64,000 nt of DNA from NCBI GenBank assembly GCA_022828595.1, contig JAKGHH010000004.1:21646372-21710371 (forward strand). The letters run 5' to 3'. Under the pieces are notes generated by a model. It was given only the letters and a program-made list of their open reading frames with translations, was not told where the DNA came from and ran no database searches. Numbering within the stretch: position 1 is the first letter of the stretch; the number at the start of each line of letters is the position of its first letter. Below, in pieces: positions 1 through 17,098 of this stretch. The stretch comes from Nelumbo lutea. Lineage: Eukaryota > Streptophyta > Magnoliopsida > Proteales > Nelumbonaceae. A program made the position numbers and the translations under genes.

Positions 1-96
1 CCAACCTACCGGTATACTTCTTGTCCACTTTCAAGATTCCTGTTAAGATAGCAAGTCAATTTGAAAAGCTGATGAGGGACTTTCTTTGGAAACTGG

Positions 97-717
97 GTGA
101 CAAAAAAGGATCATCTAGTGAAGTGGGAAATTGTCACTAGGAGGCGAGAGGAAGGGGGCTTAGGTATTAGTAATATTAGATTAAGAAACCTAGCCCTGTT
201 AGGAAAGTGGTTATGGAGATTTCCCTTAGAGCAGGAGAGCTTGTGGCATCAGGTGGTAGTAAGCATTCAGGGTAAGGCAGTAAATGGATGGGATACTGGT
301 GTCGACCCCAAGGCAATTCACTTTTACCCCTGGAAAGCAATTGTTGGAGTCTTACCTTCTTTTCAACCTTTCATAAGGTATGATGCTTGCTTAGGTAACA
401 AAATTTTGTTTTGGGAGGACACTTGGGTTGGGAATGTTCCTCTTAAGGACAGTTTCCCAGTTATGAGTTCTCTTTCTTTAAACAAATTGAAGGTCATTTC
501 CTCTATTCGTGTGAATGAGGGTTCTTGGGATTTGGGACTGAAGAGAGGGTTAAGGGACTTAGAAATGGCCTTTGCAGATGAGTTATTCTCTCTATTGGGT
601 GTTGTCTTTCTAGACCAATCTTGCCAGATAATAGAATTTGGTCAAAGACCTCCTTTGGGGTTTTCTCAAGCTCTTCATTTTTCAATGCCTTGCTCAGTTC
701 CGATGTTGTACCCATAG
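97..717 (+). pseudogene. LINE reverse transcriptase C-terminus fragment
   Basis: The translation contains the plant LINE block DHLVKW...[24 protein letters not shown], here quoted in part, followed by the W-rich region before the zinc-binding linker (KILFWEDTWVGN, then LKDSFPVM). These are hallmarks of the region just after the RT thumb in plant L1 elements. The frame runs into the inserted hAT element at 713, so the last codons are not LINE sequence. The other half of the ORF is at 1573-2531. It is a non-functional relic. Confidence 0.8.
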
Positions 718-1572
718 TTTTCAAGGCGCCAAGGTGAGGCTAGGCAACAGGGGGGTGCCTAGCCTTTAGGCGATGCCTAGGCGATGAATTTTTTTAAGTA
801 AAACCATATATCCTAGGGTAGTTCCCTAGGTTCCATAACCATCTTTCCTTTATAATTATTCATAATTTTCATAAGAAAAGTATAAGTTTCATGTTTAAGT
901 CTAGAAAATCAACATTTTATGAGAAGAAAAAGAACAAAGTAAAGAAAATTCAAAAAAATATAGGGGCTGCATCCCTACTTTTGTTATAGGAAAGAAGAAA
1001 AGAAAAGGTGGAAAAAGAAAATGTGTTGATTAGACAAATTTTAAGTTCTTCCTTTGCTTATAGGTTCAGGTTTTGAAATTTTTGAGGGTTCAATCAAGGA
1101 TCAAAATTTCTATACAATACACCCCATATCGGGTGTATTGTATTGTATCTTTGGGGTCCCGATACCTATTTACAGGTGTTTTGGGGGGACCCATTTTTTT
1201 AAATAATATATATATATATATGAAATTAAAAACCAAAGAAATAAAAAAATAGGGGGAGTATCGTTATAAGTACCAATACACCTTTGCCAATACACAGAGG
1301 TGTACCAATACTGTGAACCATGGGTTCAATACAGCAGTTAGCAATGTTGCATTGATTAAACCCTAAGAAAATAAGAAAATAATAAAAAGAAATTAGTATA
1401 TAAACACATAAAATGAATATTCTAGTTTGATAATGTTTATTTTATAATTATAATGTCAAAAAATTAAAAATATAAAAGTATTTTATAACCCAGTGCACAA
1501 AACTGCTAGGCGACTGGGTGAGGCGAGCCTCCAAGGGCGCCTTGTCGCCTAGGCATCGCCTTGACAACTATG
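713..1572. mobile_element. Non-autonomous hAT-type element inserted in the LINE
   Basis: The 860-bp insertion is bounded by an 8-bp target duplication GTTGTACC (705-712 and 1573-1580). Its terminal inverted repeats are CATAGTTTTCAAGGC on the left and the complement of GCCTTGACAACTATG on the right, with one mismatch in 15. Subterminal sequence is rich in the GGCGCC/GCCTAGGCG motif at both ends. An 8-bp duplication with short TIRs fits the hAT superfamily (family knowledge). There is no transposase ORF. The homologous LINE at 26443-29549 lacks it. A second MITE sits inside it (1095-1322). Confidence 0.85.
1095..1322. mobile_element. MITE nested inside the hAT-type element
   Basis: A 228-bp insertion flanked by an exact 8-bp duplication GGTTCAAT (1087-1094 and 1323-1330). 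Its ends, CAAGGATCAAAAT and the complement of a sequence ending GTGAACCATG, resemble those of the clean copy at 63070-63288. The two copies also share the interior cccgatac motif. There is no coding capacity. Confidence 0.7.
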
Positions 1573-2531
1573 GTTGTACCTACCCCTTTCCCTGAAAAAC
1601 AAGTGTGGGGTACTCCTGTTCCACCAAACGTTAGGGCTTTCTGTTGAGAAGTGGTTCTCTAAAAGGTCAATACTTTGGACGTACTTGAAAGAAAAAGGAA
1701 AGGTTGGTGCCTATCGCCACATGTTTGTTGCCTTTGCCTGAAGAGTGGTGAGACAGTGGCTCATCTATTTATTTTCTATCATTTTATTTCTTGCATTTGG
1801 GATTGGATCTCCTCTCTCTTTGGTTGCAAGTGGACTCCTCCTTAGTGTGTGTGGAATCTTTTCAACTCTAGCTTCTTCCAGTTACCAAAGAAGGGAGGCA
1901 GGGTAGTGTGGCAGGAGAGAAATAATAGGATTTTCCAAGGGCATGAAAGAACCAAGGAAGCACTTATAGAGGGCAAGACTACTAGGATCATACATTGGCT
2001 GAAATCTTTGGAGCTTTTTAAAGACTTTTCCTTTACTGACTTCACTAGAGGATGGAGTGTGGTTTGTTCCTCATCCTTCTCCCCTTTAGTTCAAGAAAGT
2101 TGGACCCTGCCACCTTTCTCTAGAGTGAAACTGAATTTTGACAGAAGCTCTCTAGGCAACCCAGGCCCCTCGGGTATAGGGGTGTTTTCAAAGATGAGGG
2201 GGGTACAGTGCTGGCCCTGCGTTCAGGCCCTGTAAGGGTAGGAGACTCCCTAAGGGCAGAAGTTTTTGTTTTACTCCAAGGTCTTAGATTGGAAAAACAA
2301 TGGGGATTGCAACAGTTAGAAGTGGAGGGAGACTCCAAACTGGTTATAGGCTGGATGCAAACTAGAAGCTTGGGCACATGGCTTTTCAGACAACAGCTAA
2401 GAGAAATCTCAAGCTTAGAAAGGGAGATTAGGGTGAGGTTTAATTGGACAAGAAGATCAACAAATGGTATGGCTGATGATTTAGCAAAGCAACAGGTCAA
2501 TAGCCAAAAATTGTTTTGGGCCTGTTTATGA
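1573..2531 (+). pseudogene. LINE zinc-binding linker and RNase H domain (broken)
   Basis: This continues the LINE ORF after the hAT insertion. First comes a zinc-binding segment with CCLCLKSGETVAHLF (C-x-C ... H type) and ERNNRIF. Then comes an RNase H domain: KLNFDRSSLGNPGPSGIG (first catalytic Asp region), RAEVFVLLQGL (Glu), EVEGDSKLVIGWM (Asp) and a C-terminal NGMADDLAKQ (Asp). Frame changes near 1650 and near 2200 and stop codons show it is dead. The end at 2529-2531 is the natural LINE ORF2 stop (WACL then stop), also present in copy B near 29443. Confidence 0.8.
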
Positions 2532-2664
2532 GACAGTTTTTGTCATAAGTAAAAGGTAATAGGATGCCACCATCCGGACCTTGGATGGTGGCAGTTGTAA
2601 TCTTTCTCTATTATTTTTAGTGAAAGTTACTGTATCCTCTCAAAAAAAGATAAAACCATCTTTC

Positions 2665-8460
<5,796 letters not shown>

Positions 8461-8461
8461 G

Positions 8462-8990
8462 GCGCCTGACATGCACTTTCTCATTCAGTGTGTAAAAACC
8501 AAGCTAATGAAAGCCCAGATAAGGTATAATTAAAGAAATAAGATCTCTAAAACCACTAATCAGAAACAATATCTACTTGAGACCCAATTCATTTTATCTG
8601 AGTCAATATCTACGAATCCAACCCTTAAACAGAAAAAGAAAAATTCGAAAAGTCTAATAGGCTTGGAACCATTTGAAGCAAACATTCTAAAAAGTATAAG
8701 GGGGCAAAACTTACTTTGAATGCGAAGATGCTGACGGGAAAGAGAGAATAGAGAGGGGGCAAAACTTACATTGAATGCGAAGATGCAGACGGGCCACACA
8801 GGTGGTTTGTGTCCGAACGAGGGAGAGAAAGAAGAGAGAGGGAGAGCTGAGAGAGAGAGAGAGAGAGAGACTGGCTTTTATGAGCTGAATGGATGGATAG
8901 TTCAATCCGGTCAGTGTGAGGCGTCTTGTGTGAGGAACAGATCCGGTCCCGTTCCCACCCGGGCTCTCCCATCGCAACCTAGTTTTTATA
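8462..8990 (-). promoter_or_regulatory. Putative promoter and spliced 5' UTR of ALAD copy A
   Basis: On the minus strand a TATA-like CATAAAAG lies at 8875-8882. It is followed downstream by a (CT)n tract and a probable leader that reaches a good splice donor (AATGTAAGT at about 8764-8771). That would give a 5' UTR intron ending just before the ATG at 8460. This is inference from signal order. The sequence is absent next to copy B exon 1, where homology stops at about 35578. Confidence 0.45.
8700..8793. repeat. Imperfect 55-bp tandem duplication carrying a splice donor
   Basis: Two units at 8700-8738 and 8755-8793 share the sequence GGGGGCAAAACTTAC followed by TTGAATGCGAAGATG, with period 55 bp. 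Each unit, read on the minus strand, contains a GTAAGT donor (8709-8714 and 8764-8769), so the leader of ALAD copy A may have two competing donors. Confidence 0.6.
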
Positions 8991-9444
8991 TTTTCAAATT
9001 GTCCTTGTTTGACCTGGACCTGTTTGGAGTGTGATAATTTGCGTAATTATTGACATTCTTCTCTTATTCCTTATTTCGGTCACTGACAAAAATAATAAGA
9101 TGTGATTACAAGATCTAGCCCTAATCTCTAATATTGTCATTCTTCTCTTATTCCTTATTTCATTTTATCTTATCTTCCCATGATTCGTCTATTTTTGTAT
9201 GTGGACGGACTGTAGATTTGAATTAAATGGGCCCAGTCTTGAAGAGAATTGTCTCGTCCACAAACCTCCCACGCAGGGTGATGGGGTTTGGGGGTCCCAC
9301 CAAATCACCAATCCCAATTTCTCATTCAAATCCCAATCTAAACGTCACCTGGGCCCTTTTGCATTGTTTAAAATGAAGTTGGCAGTGAAACCCTTTTACT
9401 CCAAAGTTCTAGTGTCCGATCAGATGGGCTAATGTTAGAGAATA
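8991..9444. other. Intergenic, no gene seen
   Basis: AT-rich upstream sequence with a partial internal repeat: ATTCTTCTCTTATTCCTTATTTC occurs, in part, at about 9055 and about 9138. The open frame 9199-9432 lacks any recognisable motif. Confidence 0.5.
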
Positions 9445-12400
9445 AAAATTTATCAAATAATTCTTTTAACCGCTTAAGATTTTAGGTTGAATGGTTTTTT
9501 ATGGGTTCGGAGCGTGATGGGTTTGAATATCGTTCAAACATTAGAGGATGACATACATCCACAAGCGTGTGTGTATTCTTCATTCGTGTGGGGGTGATAA
9601 ATAGGCGTTTAACATGAATACTGTTAGTCATTTCTCATTCAAAGTAATTTTGTGGAAAACCTTTCATTCTCTTTTTCTCACGTCTCTCCATTTTTCACAC
9701 AAACCTTTCGTTTTGTTATTCTCTTCAACAACAGGCAAAGACAAAAGGCATCACCAGACAAACTTCTTCTGGAGACCGATGACAAAGGTTTAGTGTTTTT
9801 CTCCATGTGGTGGTTCATCTGCAACTAAAGCCCCAAAAGACAAAGGTATCACCGGCGAAGGCAAGTTTCTTTCGGCGACCGGTGACAGAGGTTTAGTGCT
9901 TTTCTCCCTGTGATGGTTCATCTGCAACTAAAATCCCAAAAGGCAAAAGGCATCAACGGCTTCATCTGCAACTTTGTGCTTCTACGGCTTCATCTGCAAC
10001 GGCTACATTTTACTTTGATATGTTTTAGAACAGAACAATAATAAAAGCATTTCTGGGTTAATTTTTTTCTCTTATGTAAAATCATTTCTGGGTTAATTAT
10101 TTTTTCTTCTCTTATGTAAAATCATTTATGAGTTTGTTGAATTGCTTAATTTATTTATGGTTTTATTATTGCTTGGTGCTTATTGCTTAATTTGCCATCA
10201 TCAGCCAATGTGTTACGGTGTGCCAAATAAGAACTTTGGCTCTGGTTGACAGCCATATGTCAAGCATGTTACCGACTTCCTTTGGGAAAGATAAAGCCAA
10301 TCAAGTATTGTGAACAACGATCTGAATTCTGGGTGCTATAATAGTATAATGACAAAGGACGAGCTCCAATGCCATCATATTCATTGTTACTCGATCATTT
10401 CGATATTGATGCAAATTTTTATACCCCTGATCATGAAAGTAATTGACAGATGCAATAAGATCATAAATTCTAAGAGGTGGATGTCCATGTAGCAACATAC
10501 TGAAAATCTGTCTCTGAGATGGTCCGATTTGGTCGTGTGTGCAGATATCAATGAGCTACACGATAAAGCGAAGCAAAAGCAAGTTGATGGAAGGGGTGAG
10601 CAAGTGCAGAGAGGATATGGGTTCATAATTCATATGACAAGAAAATGGAAAATTTGCACTATGATGGACTGAAATTCTAGAACTTGTCTGAAGTATCTAA
10701 CTAATGAGTAATAAATAGGGTAGTGCGCTCATGAATCATGACTTAATGAGAGAGCAGATAATTGAATCATCGTTCTCTTTTCCCCTCATTTTTTTCTCTA
10801 ATAAATTTCATGGTCCCTAAAATTCTGAAACGGAAGATAATCACCCTGTTTCAGGCTTTCAGCACACGTTGTTTAGAGTGTCTCCATATTTTCAGTAATT
10901 CAAAGCAAACGTTGTTTAGAGTCAAGGCGCTACATGAAACGAAATGATTTTTATTCCTATACTATGGATTCACTATCGAAGATGGATCCTCTAATGATTG
11001 GTAGCAGAACCGTGCGATGAAATTAATTCAGATTTTAGATTTGTTTGAAACTGTAGAACATTACGATTTTCCTTACTGGTACCCAAACAGGGTCTCAATG
11101 TATAGAACTACTCATTTATATTTAATACCCTGCCATTCCACTCCATCAATAGGGATCTTGTTGATCCACATTAACGCATTATCCAGACACTTGTTTTGTC
11201 CAAAACCCAGACCTATTGGATAATGTCCATCAGCCAACTGCTAAACCAATCATTCTCTTTCAATCAATCCATCAGAACCTTTGAAGGAGTGCAATTTATC
11301 AAAAGGTTTTGGACCTATGAGATCCAATCAATCTCTACAGGCGAAGGAATCAGGCCAGCTATGCTTTACCCAAGTTCTCAAAATCAAATTATTAAGTTAC
11401 AACTTACAAGGAACAACTTGTAAAAAAAAATAACAGTAATATATAATAATAAGTGGTAAAACAGATTCAGATTTGGCTCTACTTCTCAAACATCTATGAG
11501 GAAAACCAAGCATAAAAACAGCACCCAACTCTGCATTTGTGGTATGAGCCCAAATGAAGCAGGGAGTACCACGTTGTCGATCACAGGACCACAAAACACA
11601 AAATCTCTTGTCTGACTCGTGGTTAGGCTAACGAAGCTGATGTTTGTTAGAGCTGAATCTGCCTTGAAAGTCATGAGGAAGCTTTGGGCCAAGCCGGTTC
11701 CGTTGGTCTGCATCATGAAGTTCATTGACGTAGATCCTGCCTATGCCCTCACAATGAAATCTCCCACACAAGAGTCGTTTGCATCTCAAAGTACAAATTC
11801 CAAGTTATAGGTCGTACCCTTATTGAGCTCTGTTGCTGTTTGTATCCCAGCTGAAGCTCCCGAAACAAGCTCAACTGCAGCTTTGCCTTGTGGAACTTGG
11901 TAGTTTTTGGAGTCTATGTATTTCACAAGCCGTTGATGCCTTAAAACAACCGCAGATGAAAGCCATTGCAGATGAAACCGTAGAAGCACAAAGTTGCAGA
12001 TGAAGCCGTTGATGCCTTTTGCCTTTTGGGGTTTCAGTTGCAGATGAATCACCTTAGAGAGAAAAGCACTAAACCTATGTTGTTGATCGTCGGAAGAAGC
12101 TTGCCTTCGCCGGTGATGCCTTTGCCTTTTAAGGTTTCAGTTGCAGATGAACCACCGCAGGGAGAGAAACACTAAACCTTTGTAGCCGGTCGCCTTACCT
12201 TGGCTGGTGATATCACTTGCCTTCGCCGGTTGGAGAGGATAGCAAAACGAAAGGTTTAGGTGGAGAATGGAGATAGGTGGTTTTTCACAAAAATACTTTG
12301 AATGAGGAACGGCTAACGACGTTCATGTTAAACGCCCATTTATCATTCCCGCACAAATGAGAAATGCACACATGCTTATAAACACATGTCATCCTCTCAT

Positions 12401-12485
12401 AATGTCCAAACCCATCACGGTTTTTATATAATATCAGAGTTTAATCAAAACTTAGTTTTCAATCCCAATAAGCTTATAACTAATA
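9445..12485. mobile_element. Long-TIR DNA transposon carrying captured gene sequence (Pack-type)
   Basis: Left and right arms of roughly 450-550 bp are inverted copies of each other. For example, GGCGTTTAACATGAATA near 9603 pairs with TTCATGTTAAACGCCCAT near 12325, GGATGACATACATCC near 9546 with ACACATGTCATCCTC near 12382, and the CCGGCGAAGGCAAG motif with CTTGCCTTCGCCGG. The arms also contain short tandem CATCTGCAAC repeats. There is no transposase. The interior (about 10000-11930) includes a DUF642 gene fragment next to the right arm. Exact ends and target duplication are not certain; bounds are approximate. The form fits Pack-MULE-like elements, but the superfamily is not proven. Confidence 0.65.
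11560..11928 (-). pseudogene. Captured DUF642 (cell-wall protein) domain fragment
   Basis: The minus-strand translation gives VKYIDSKNYQVPQGKAAVEL, VSGASAGIQTATELNKGTTY, NLEFVL, a stop at 11786-11788, then DANDSCVGDFIVRAQAGSTS and finally FVFCGPVIDNVVL. This is the plant DUF642 galactose-binding-like domain (BIIDXI-type cell-wall proteins), with the conserved SCVGDF and CGPVIDNV motifs. Only one in-frame stop, apparently GGA to TGA, breaks about 120 codons. It lies directly against the right arm of the long-TIR element, so it is best read as a captured host fragment and not a resident gene. Confidence 0.8.
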
Positions 12486-13427
12486 TGCACGAAACCTTGA
12501 TGAATAAGTGGATTAATATGTTTCACGATGCAGGAACATACTGTGATCCATTGGACCCTCACTTTAAAATAATCTACTTTTGATCCATATTCTGAGTCTT
12601 AGACACTTTATTCCCCTCAATTCACCTGGGGAAAAAAAAAAAAAAAGTGTTAGTGAGAGACCCAAATAATCAGAAGAGAGCTTATCTCCCTCCTCCACCC
12701 ATGAAAAGATAATATAATCTCCTAAACTATTAGTTACAGATGTTTTGAAGAAGCTCGTCTTGAGAGCCGCTTAGATGGCTGAGCTTGTTTGGGAGGGCTT
12801 TCCTACGGCAGCTTTTAATTTGGTTTCGTATGGTGAAGCCCACATAGGTAGCATATAAGTAATGCTTGATAAGAAACCCAGAAGGCCCAAATTTACCGTC
12901 TTACAGTAAAAAAGAGGGGCATTTTGTTTATGCATTTTTTAGTGGCTTCTCCCAAACGGCCACTCAGGATCTGCTGCTCATCCCACCATGTACATCAAAG
13001 CTAATGACCAATCACAAGTTGGCATGTCCATTCATGATTGGTTATACTCATGCAGCCTATCTTACAGCATGAGCCCAGATCTGGATGGGAATCAATAAAC
13101 GGGACCAAGCACCAAAGACCAGCTTTACAGATGGTCTATCATCTTGGAGACGTTTCTACCCAACATGTCAATCTGGAAAAGTTCTCAGAGTTTTCCTTTG
13201 AACGTGAAAACATATCAGCTTTCTCGCTCCTAACTAATTACTTTTCAAAACCCGAGAGAGGCTTCTGGGTGGAGAATCAAAACTAATGGAAAAGAAACAC
13301 AAATAAAACAGCTAGAAACTTAAACTATTGGCCCCTAAGCCATATAAAATTAGAAGATTTGTCTTGCAATTTGCTGCCTCTATAAACATGAGGTCATCTA
13401 ACCCCTGATTATTGATTGTTGAAGTCA
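12486..13427. other. Intergenic; possible small MITE at about 12786-12965
   Basis: There is no gene. A segment starts GCTTGTTTGGGAGGGCTTTC (about 12786) and ends GGCTTCTCCCAAACGGCC (about 12965), which are inverted to each other, so it may be a roughly 180-bp MITE. A related end pair occurs at about 16005 and 16435. I could not define a target duplication. Confidence 0.35.
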
Positions 13428-13435
13428 AGGTTTTT

Positions 13436-13731
13436 AAAACTGAATCGGACAATGAACAGTTTAGGGGTCCGGTTCCTAGGTCGGATGGTCCGACTGTTTG
13501 AATCAAACAGACGGCCCATTCTGACAAAAATTTAAAAAATTAAAAAATAAAAAAAGGTCAAAAACCACTAGATGGTTCAAACGGTTCAACCGCCCGAGTC
13601 AGCGACTTGCTGACCAAATCAATGATTTTTTGCCAAAATAATGGTTCTGGGGTAAAACCGAACCATTCAGGTGACCGGTTCCCAATCTTTCTAGTCCAAC
13701 CATCCGATTCAATTCAGTTTTGAAAACCATG
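13436..13731. mobile_element. 296-bp hAT-type MITE (family 1, copy 1)
   Basis: An exact 8-bp duplication GTTGAAGT flanks the element (13428-13435 and 13732-13739). The termini CAAGGTTTTTAAAAC and the complement of GTTTTGAAAACCATG form the TIRs. The interior has the inverted CCGGTT/AACCGG theme shared with copies at 42494, 43792 and 49382. It has the same length as the 43792 copy. No ORF of note. Confidence 0.85.
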
Positions 13732-13756
13732 GTTGAAGTTGAACCTTAGGATAACA

Positions 13757-15735
13757 ATTTTTTTTTCTGCAAAGATAAAACTAGAATTCATTAAAGGGGA
13801 AGTTAAGGGAACATTTGGATCCCTTTACATGGTTTCACAAAAAGATGAGTGAGGTTTACCGAGCTGGCGTAACTATTTATAAAATAGTTCATATGCCGAA
13901 CTCTCCTTGCCAGTTCATGGGCTGGCAAAATGACATCCCTTCTTACATACATGATTTTAATATTTTCAAAAAAAGATAGAAGTTCTAAAATATGATCATA
14001 AAGTGCTTCCTAGTCCCACAGTATCTTCTTGTTTGTCCCTTTGAGCTTCATTAACACTGCTTTAGCATTTGAAAACAAAAAACTTGTTTTTACACCCATA
14101 CAAAAAACTTTCTTAGTCCTCTAATCATGGCCCAGAGCTCAGCTGTTGTTGGGGGGATCTTGCCAAGCATGGTTCTCCTTCTACAAGGATAAGATGACAC
14201 CTGTGAGTGAACATATATATACCAGTAGATGCAGTTTGTGTGAATAGATTCCATGAGCCATCAACAAGAATGATCGGAAAGTCTGAGGAGAAAACTTATT
14301 GTAAATCCCGTTTTGATTGAGGAGTTTATGCCCTGGTTCTTTGTAACTGTAATAGTTTTTAGCCTTTCTTAGTATTTGGAGGGGGTTTGGGTTCACTTTG
14401 TTAAATATTTGATAATTTCTTGCATCCCATATGCTTCTTAAGATGGCACATATCTTTGCAATATAATTATACTTTATCACTTTATTTTCCAAATGGGAAT
14501 TGTGCTGCCACCACCACTGGATTAGGTTCTCTTGGCTAGAATTCAAAAAGATTTTTGGAACCAAACCAACCTGAGCATGAACCTAGACTACCCTAGAGAG
14601 AGGGCACTGCGGGAAAAGGTGCTCTTGAGTATTTGGAGATTTTTTACAGAAAGTGCACCCAACTTCTTCTTTTCTCCTATAACTCCATATTTTTGTCTTA
14701 GTTTGAATAGCTCTATGGAGAACCATCGACATGAAGATTTGGCATCTATGGGAGCATGGGCTTTTCTAAATTCTAGGCTAGCTTAGAGAGCTTATTGGTG
14801 TTTGAGGTGGAGTTTCGAAGTGTGAGTGATAAGCTGAGTTTACTGTAAATTCTTCATTGCTTGTATTCTTCCAAAGAAGTCTATCAGGTTGTTGCATGTT
14901 CATTAGAGGAATACTTAGTATTGCTTCAGTACTTCTTTCTTCAAACAGGCTGTTGAGGAGGTCAGCATTCCAGGTTTGATAATCTATGATTAACTCACAT
15001 ACTTTCATGTGGAGGAGTTCAAGACTTCTTTTGGCCGGGATGTTGCTCCCAAGTTGAGGCATCCATGGGAACATAAATGTTGAGACAGATTTGCCATCTC
15101 CAATCTTCCAAAAAAAATGATTTTTTAATTCATTTTTTAATTTGATAATACATTTCCACCAAAGGGAGTCTGGGGATTTTGCCTTTAACTCAAAGAAACA
15201 TTTTTCCTTGAAATATTTTGTTTCCAATTGCTAGGACCAAAAGTTGCTCCTTGAGTTTAAGAGTCTCTAGACTAATTTTAGCATTAAAGATTTGTTCATC
15301 AAAGAGAATTTTCTTATTCCCAAACCTCCCAAGGATTTTGGAGAGCATATTGTTGTCCATTTCAAATTGCAGTTTCTTGCTATACTTGAACTACTAGCCC
15401 ACCAGAAGCTTTTTTGCATTCTATCCATGGTTCTATATAAGGCTGAGGAGAGAGGATTTGTTTGCAGGGTGTACACTGGTATAATCTGGGTAATTGCTTT
15501 AATGAGTGTTGTACGACTTGCTTGGGAGTTGGGACAAGGTTTTTGCTTGCCAGTGCTCTATACTTTGGGAGAAGCTATCTAACAACTGATGTTCGTTGTG
15601 ATTTACACCATTTGCCAGCCAGGTTCCTAGATATTTTAAACTGTAATTATAATTTTCACTTTAAGGTTTTATGCATGTTTTTGCTAAACATCACATCAGA
15701 TTTTACAGTGTTAACATGTCCTAAAATCTGTTGAA
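13757..15735 (-). mobile_element. Degenerate LINE (RT end, zinc linker, RNase H)
   Basis: On the minus strand, fragments read in LINE order. RT end with SDVMFSKN (about 15690). Then MDRMQKSFWWASSSSIARNC and LKWTTICSPKSLGGLGIRKF (15476-15267). Then the W-rich linker LKNHFFWKIGDGKSVSTFMF (15227-14778). Then a region with IWDARNYQIF (14564-14181), and an RNase H trace PPTTAELWAMIRGLRK (about 14155). A poly-T run at 13757-13769 marks the poly-A end. Frameshifts between blocks make it inactive. It is unrelated in detail to the LINE at 26443. Confidence 0.75.
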
Positions 15736-16947
15736 AGAACTTGAGGGTGGATTTTATATGGTGGAATGATTCGGGGTCTGCTTTGGGCAAAGTTGAAGTT
15801 GTGTCGTTTTCTCAACATCCAATTGAGGGGTAATAGTGTATAATATATCCAGGGACCTTTTAGGCATTTTAGGGAGTCCCTTGGTCATTTTCTTGTGATG
15901 TCATCATGGTCCTATTTGCAGTGGTCGTCCAGTCATAATTAACATTTTCATTAACTTTCTTTGGCTCTTTGCTAAGTGAGGGAATTGAGGTTGCCCAGTC
16001 AACCATTCCTGGGAGCGTTTGGAAGGGCTAAGCTGAACATTCAGCTGTTTGAGGTGTTTCAGATAGGTTATCTAAAGAGGCTTCCAAAAAATTGACAGAC
16101 CAACAGCCAATTTGGTGGTCTCTCTGGATTTTTCATCAAGAAAAACTTAATTTGTCCGTGTAGAGCTCACCTCAAAAAGTCAGAAGCCACTGCGCTTCAT
16201 CCCTACCAAACAGGTACAAAGAGCCAATTTGAGAGGACTCCAGTGTCGATTTGAGTTGCATTGACCGAACCACTTCAGAAAAGCTACCAAAAATAGCTTC
16301 GCCAGAAAGTGATTTTGGCTCAAATATATGTATTTGTGGCTTTTCAGGCTTTTCACCGAACACAGTTTCACAGCTTACAGCATAAGACTAGCCTACCTTG
16401 CAATGCCAGAAGCCGCTGCCTGAAAGCCCTCCCAAACGGGCACTAAGAATGTTTTAAGATTACAGAGGCAGTGATTGTCTCAGCTCACTACAGCTAGAAG
16501 AAATCTATTAAAAACTCTTTTAAGATTGCCTTCATCCACATATTATTCTGCTCACCTTTCCTTTTCCAAAACATTCCCCATTTCTTTAATTAATTATACA
16601 TCCCATAGCATCAACTTCTCTCATCTTACATAATTAAGCATTACTATGTGATCTTGACTAGTACCCCTAACCCACATTCCCCATTAGAAGCACATGCATG
16701 CATGAAAGATTAAGGTTCATGCATGCATTCGACCATTGACCCCGGCCCATAATGTCTCACATAAAGCCAGTGTTATTCCCACTCACACACAAAGATGCAA
16801 TCATGCAACCACACGCATACATGTCATACCATGATCAACATCAAGTGCATGGCATACCTATGGATGTCTGTTGTCTGCTCTTTAAGAAACTCTTGGTACT
16901 GTTTATCTAGTTGCCTAATGTGGGCCACTCATCTAACTTTTCTCCTT
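15736..16947. other. Intergenic, possible MITE at about 16005-16437, bZIP upstream region
   Basis: No gene is seen. Ends CCTGGGAGCGTTTGG (about 16005) and AAGCCCTCCCAAACGGGC (about 16417) are roughly inverted and echo the 12786 segment, suggesting a degraded MITE. The remainder is probable bZIP promoter sequence. Confidence 0.35.
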
Positions 16948-16956
16948 CTATAAACA
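16948..16956 (+). promoter_or_regulatory. Probable TATA box of the bZIP gene
   Basis: CTATAAACA lies about 150 bp upstream of the bZIP ATG and is followed by a CT-rich leader, as in many plant core promoters. The ATG at 16917 (MPNVGHSS...) would lie upstream of the inferred start of transcription. Confidence 0.4.
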
Positions 16957-17098
16957 CCTCCACTCCTCGTGCATCCCTCCCCCTTCTTCTCCAACACCCT
17001 GCAATTAATTCTCTCGGCAAAGCTTCCTTTCTCCTTCCCCAAGCTCAAGCCCAAGAAGAAACAAAACAACCCCCAAACTTCACCCTAGAGTTTAGGTC

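Larger units (their letters stand above)
1..2651 (+). mobile_element. 5'-truncated LINE (copy A), cut by a hAT-type insertion
   Basis: This is the 3' part of a plant L1-type non-LTR retrotransposon, antisense to the ALAD gene in whose intron 8 it lies. The reading frame covers the end of the reverse transcriptase, the zinc-binding linker and an RNase H domain. The element ends in an A-rich tail at about 2641-2652, followed by a relic of the target duplication (about 2653-2664). Its left end is outside the window. The same LINE, at the matching place of a duplicated segment, occupies 26443-29549, where both 13-bp target duplications are visible. The LINE therefore inserted before the duplication. 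A foreign element at 713-1572 splits it. Confidence 0.85.

Noticed and set aside
13732..15800. AGTTGAAGTTG near both ends of the LINE relic as its target duplication
   Set aside because: The left copy is not next to the poly-T end and part of it belongs to the adjacent MITE's duplication; likely chance.
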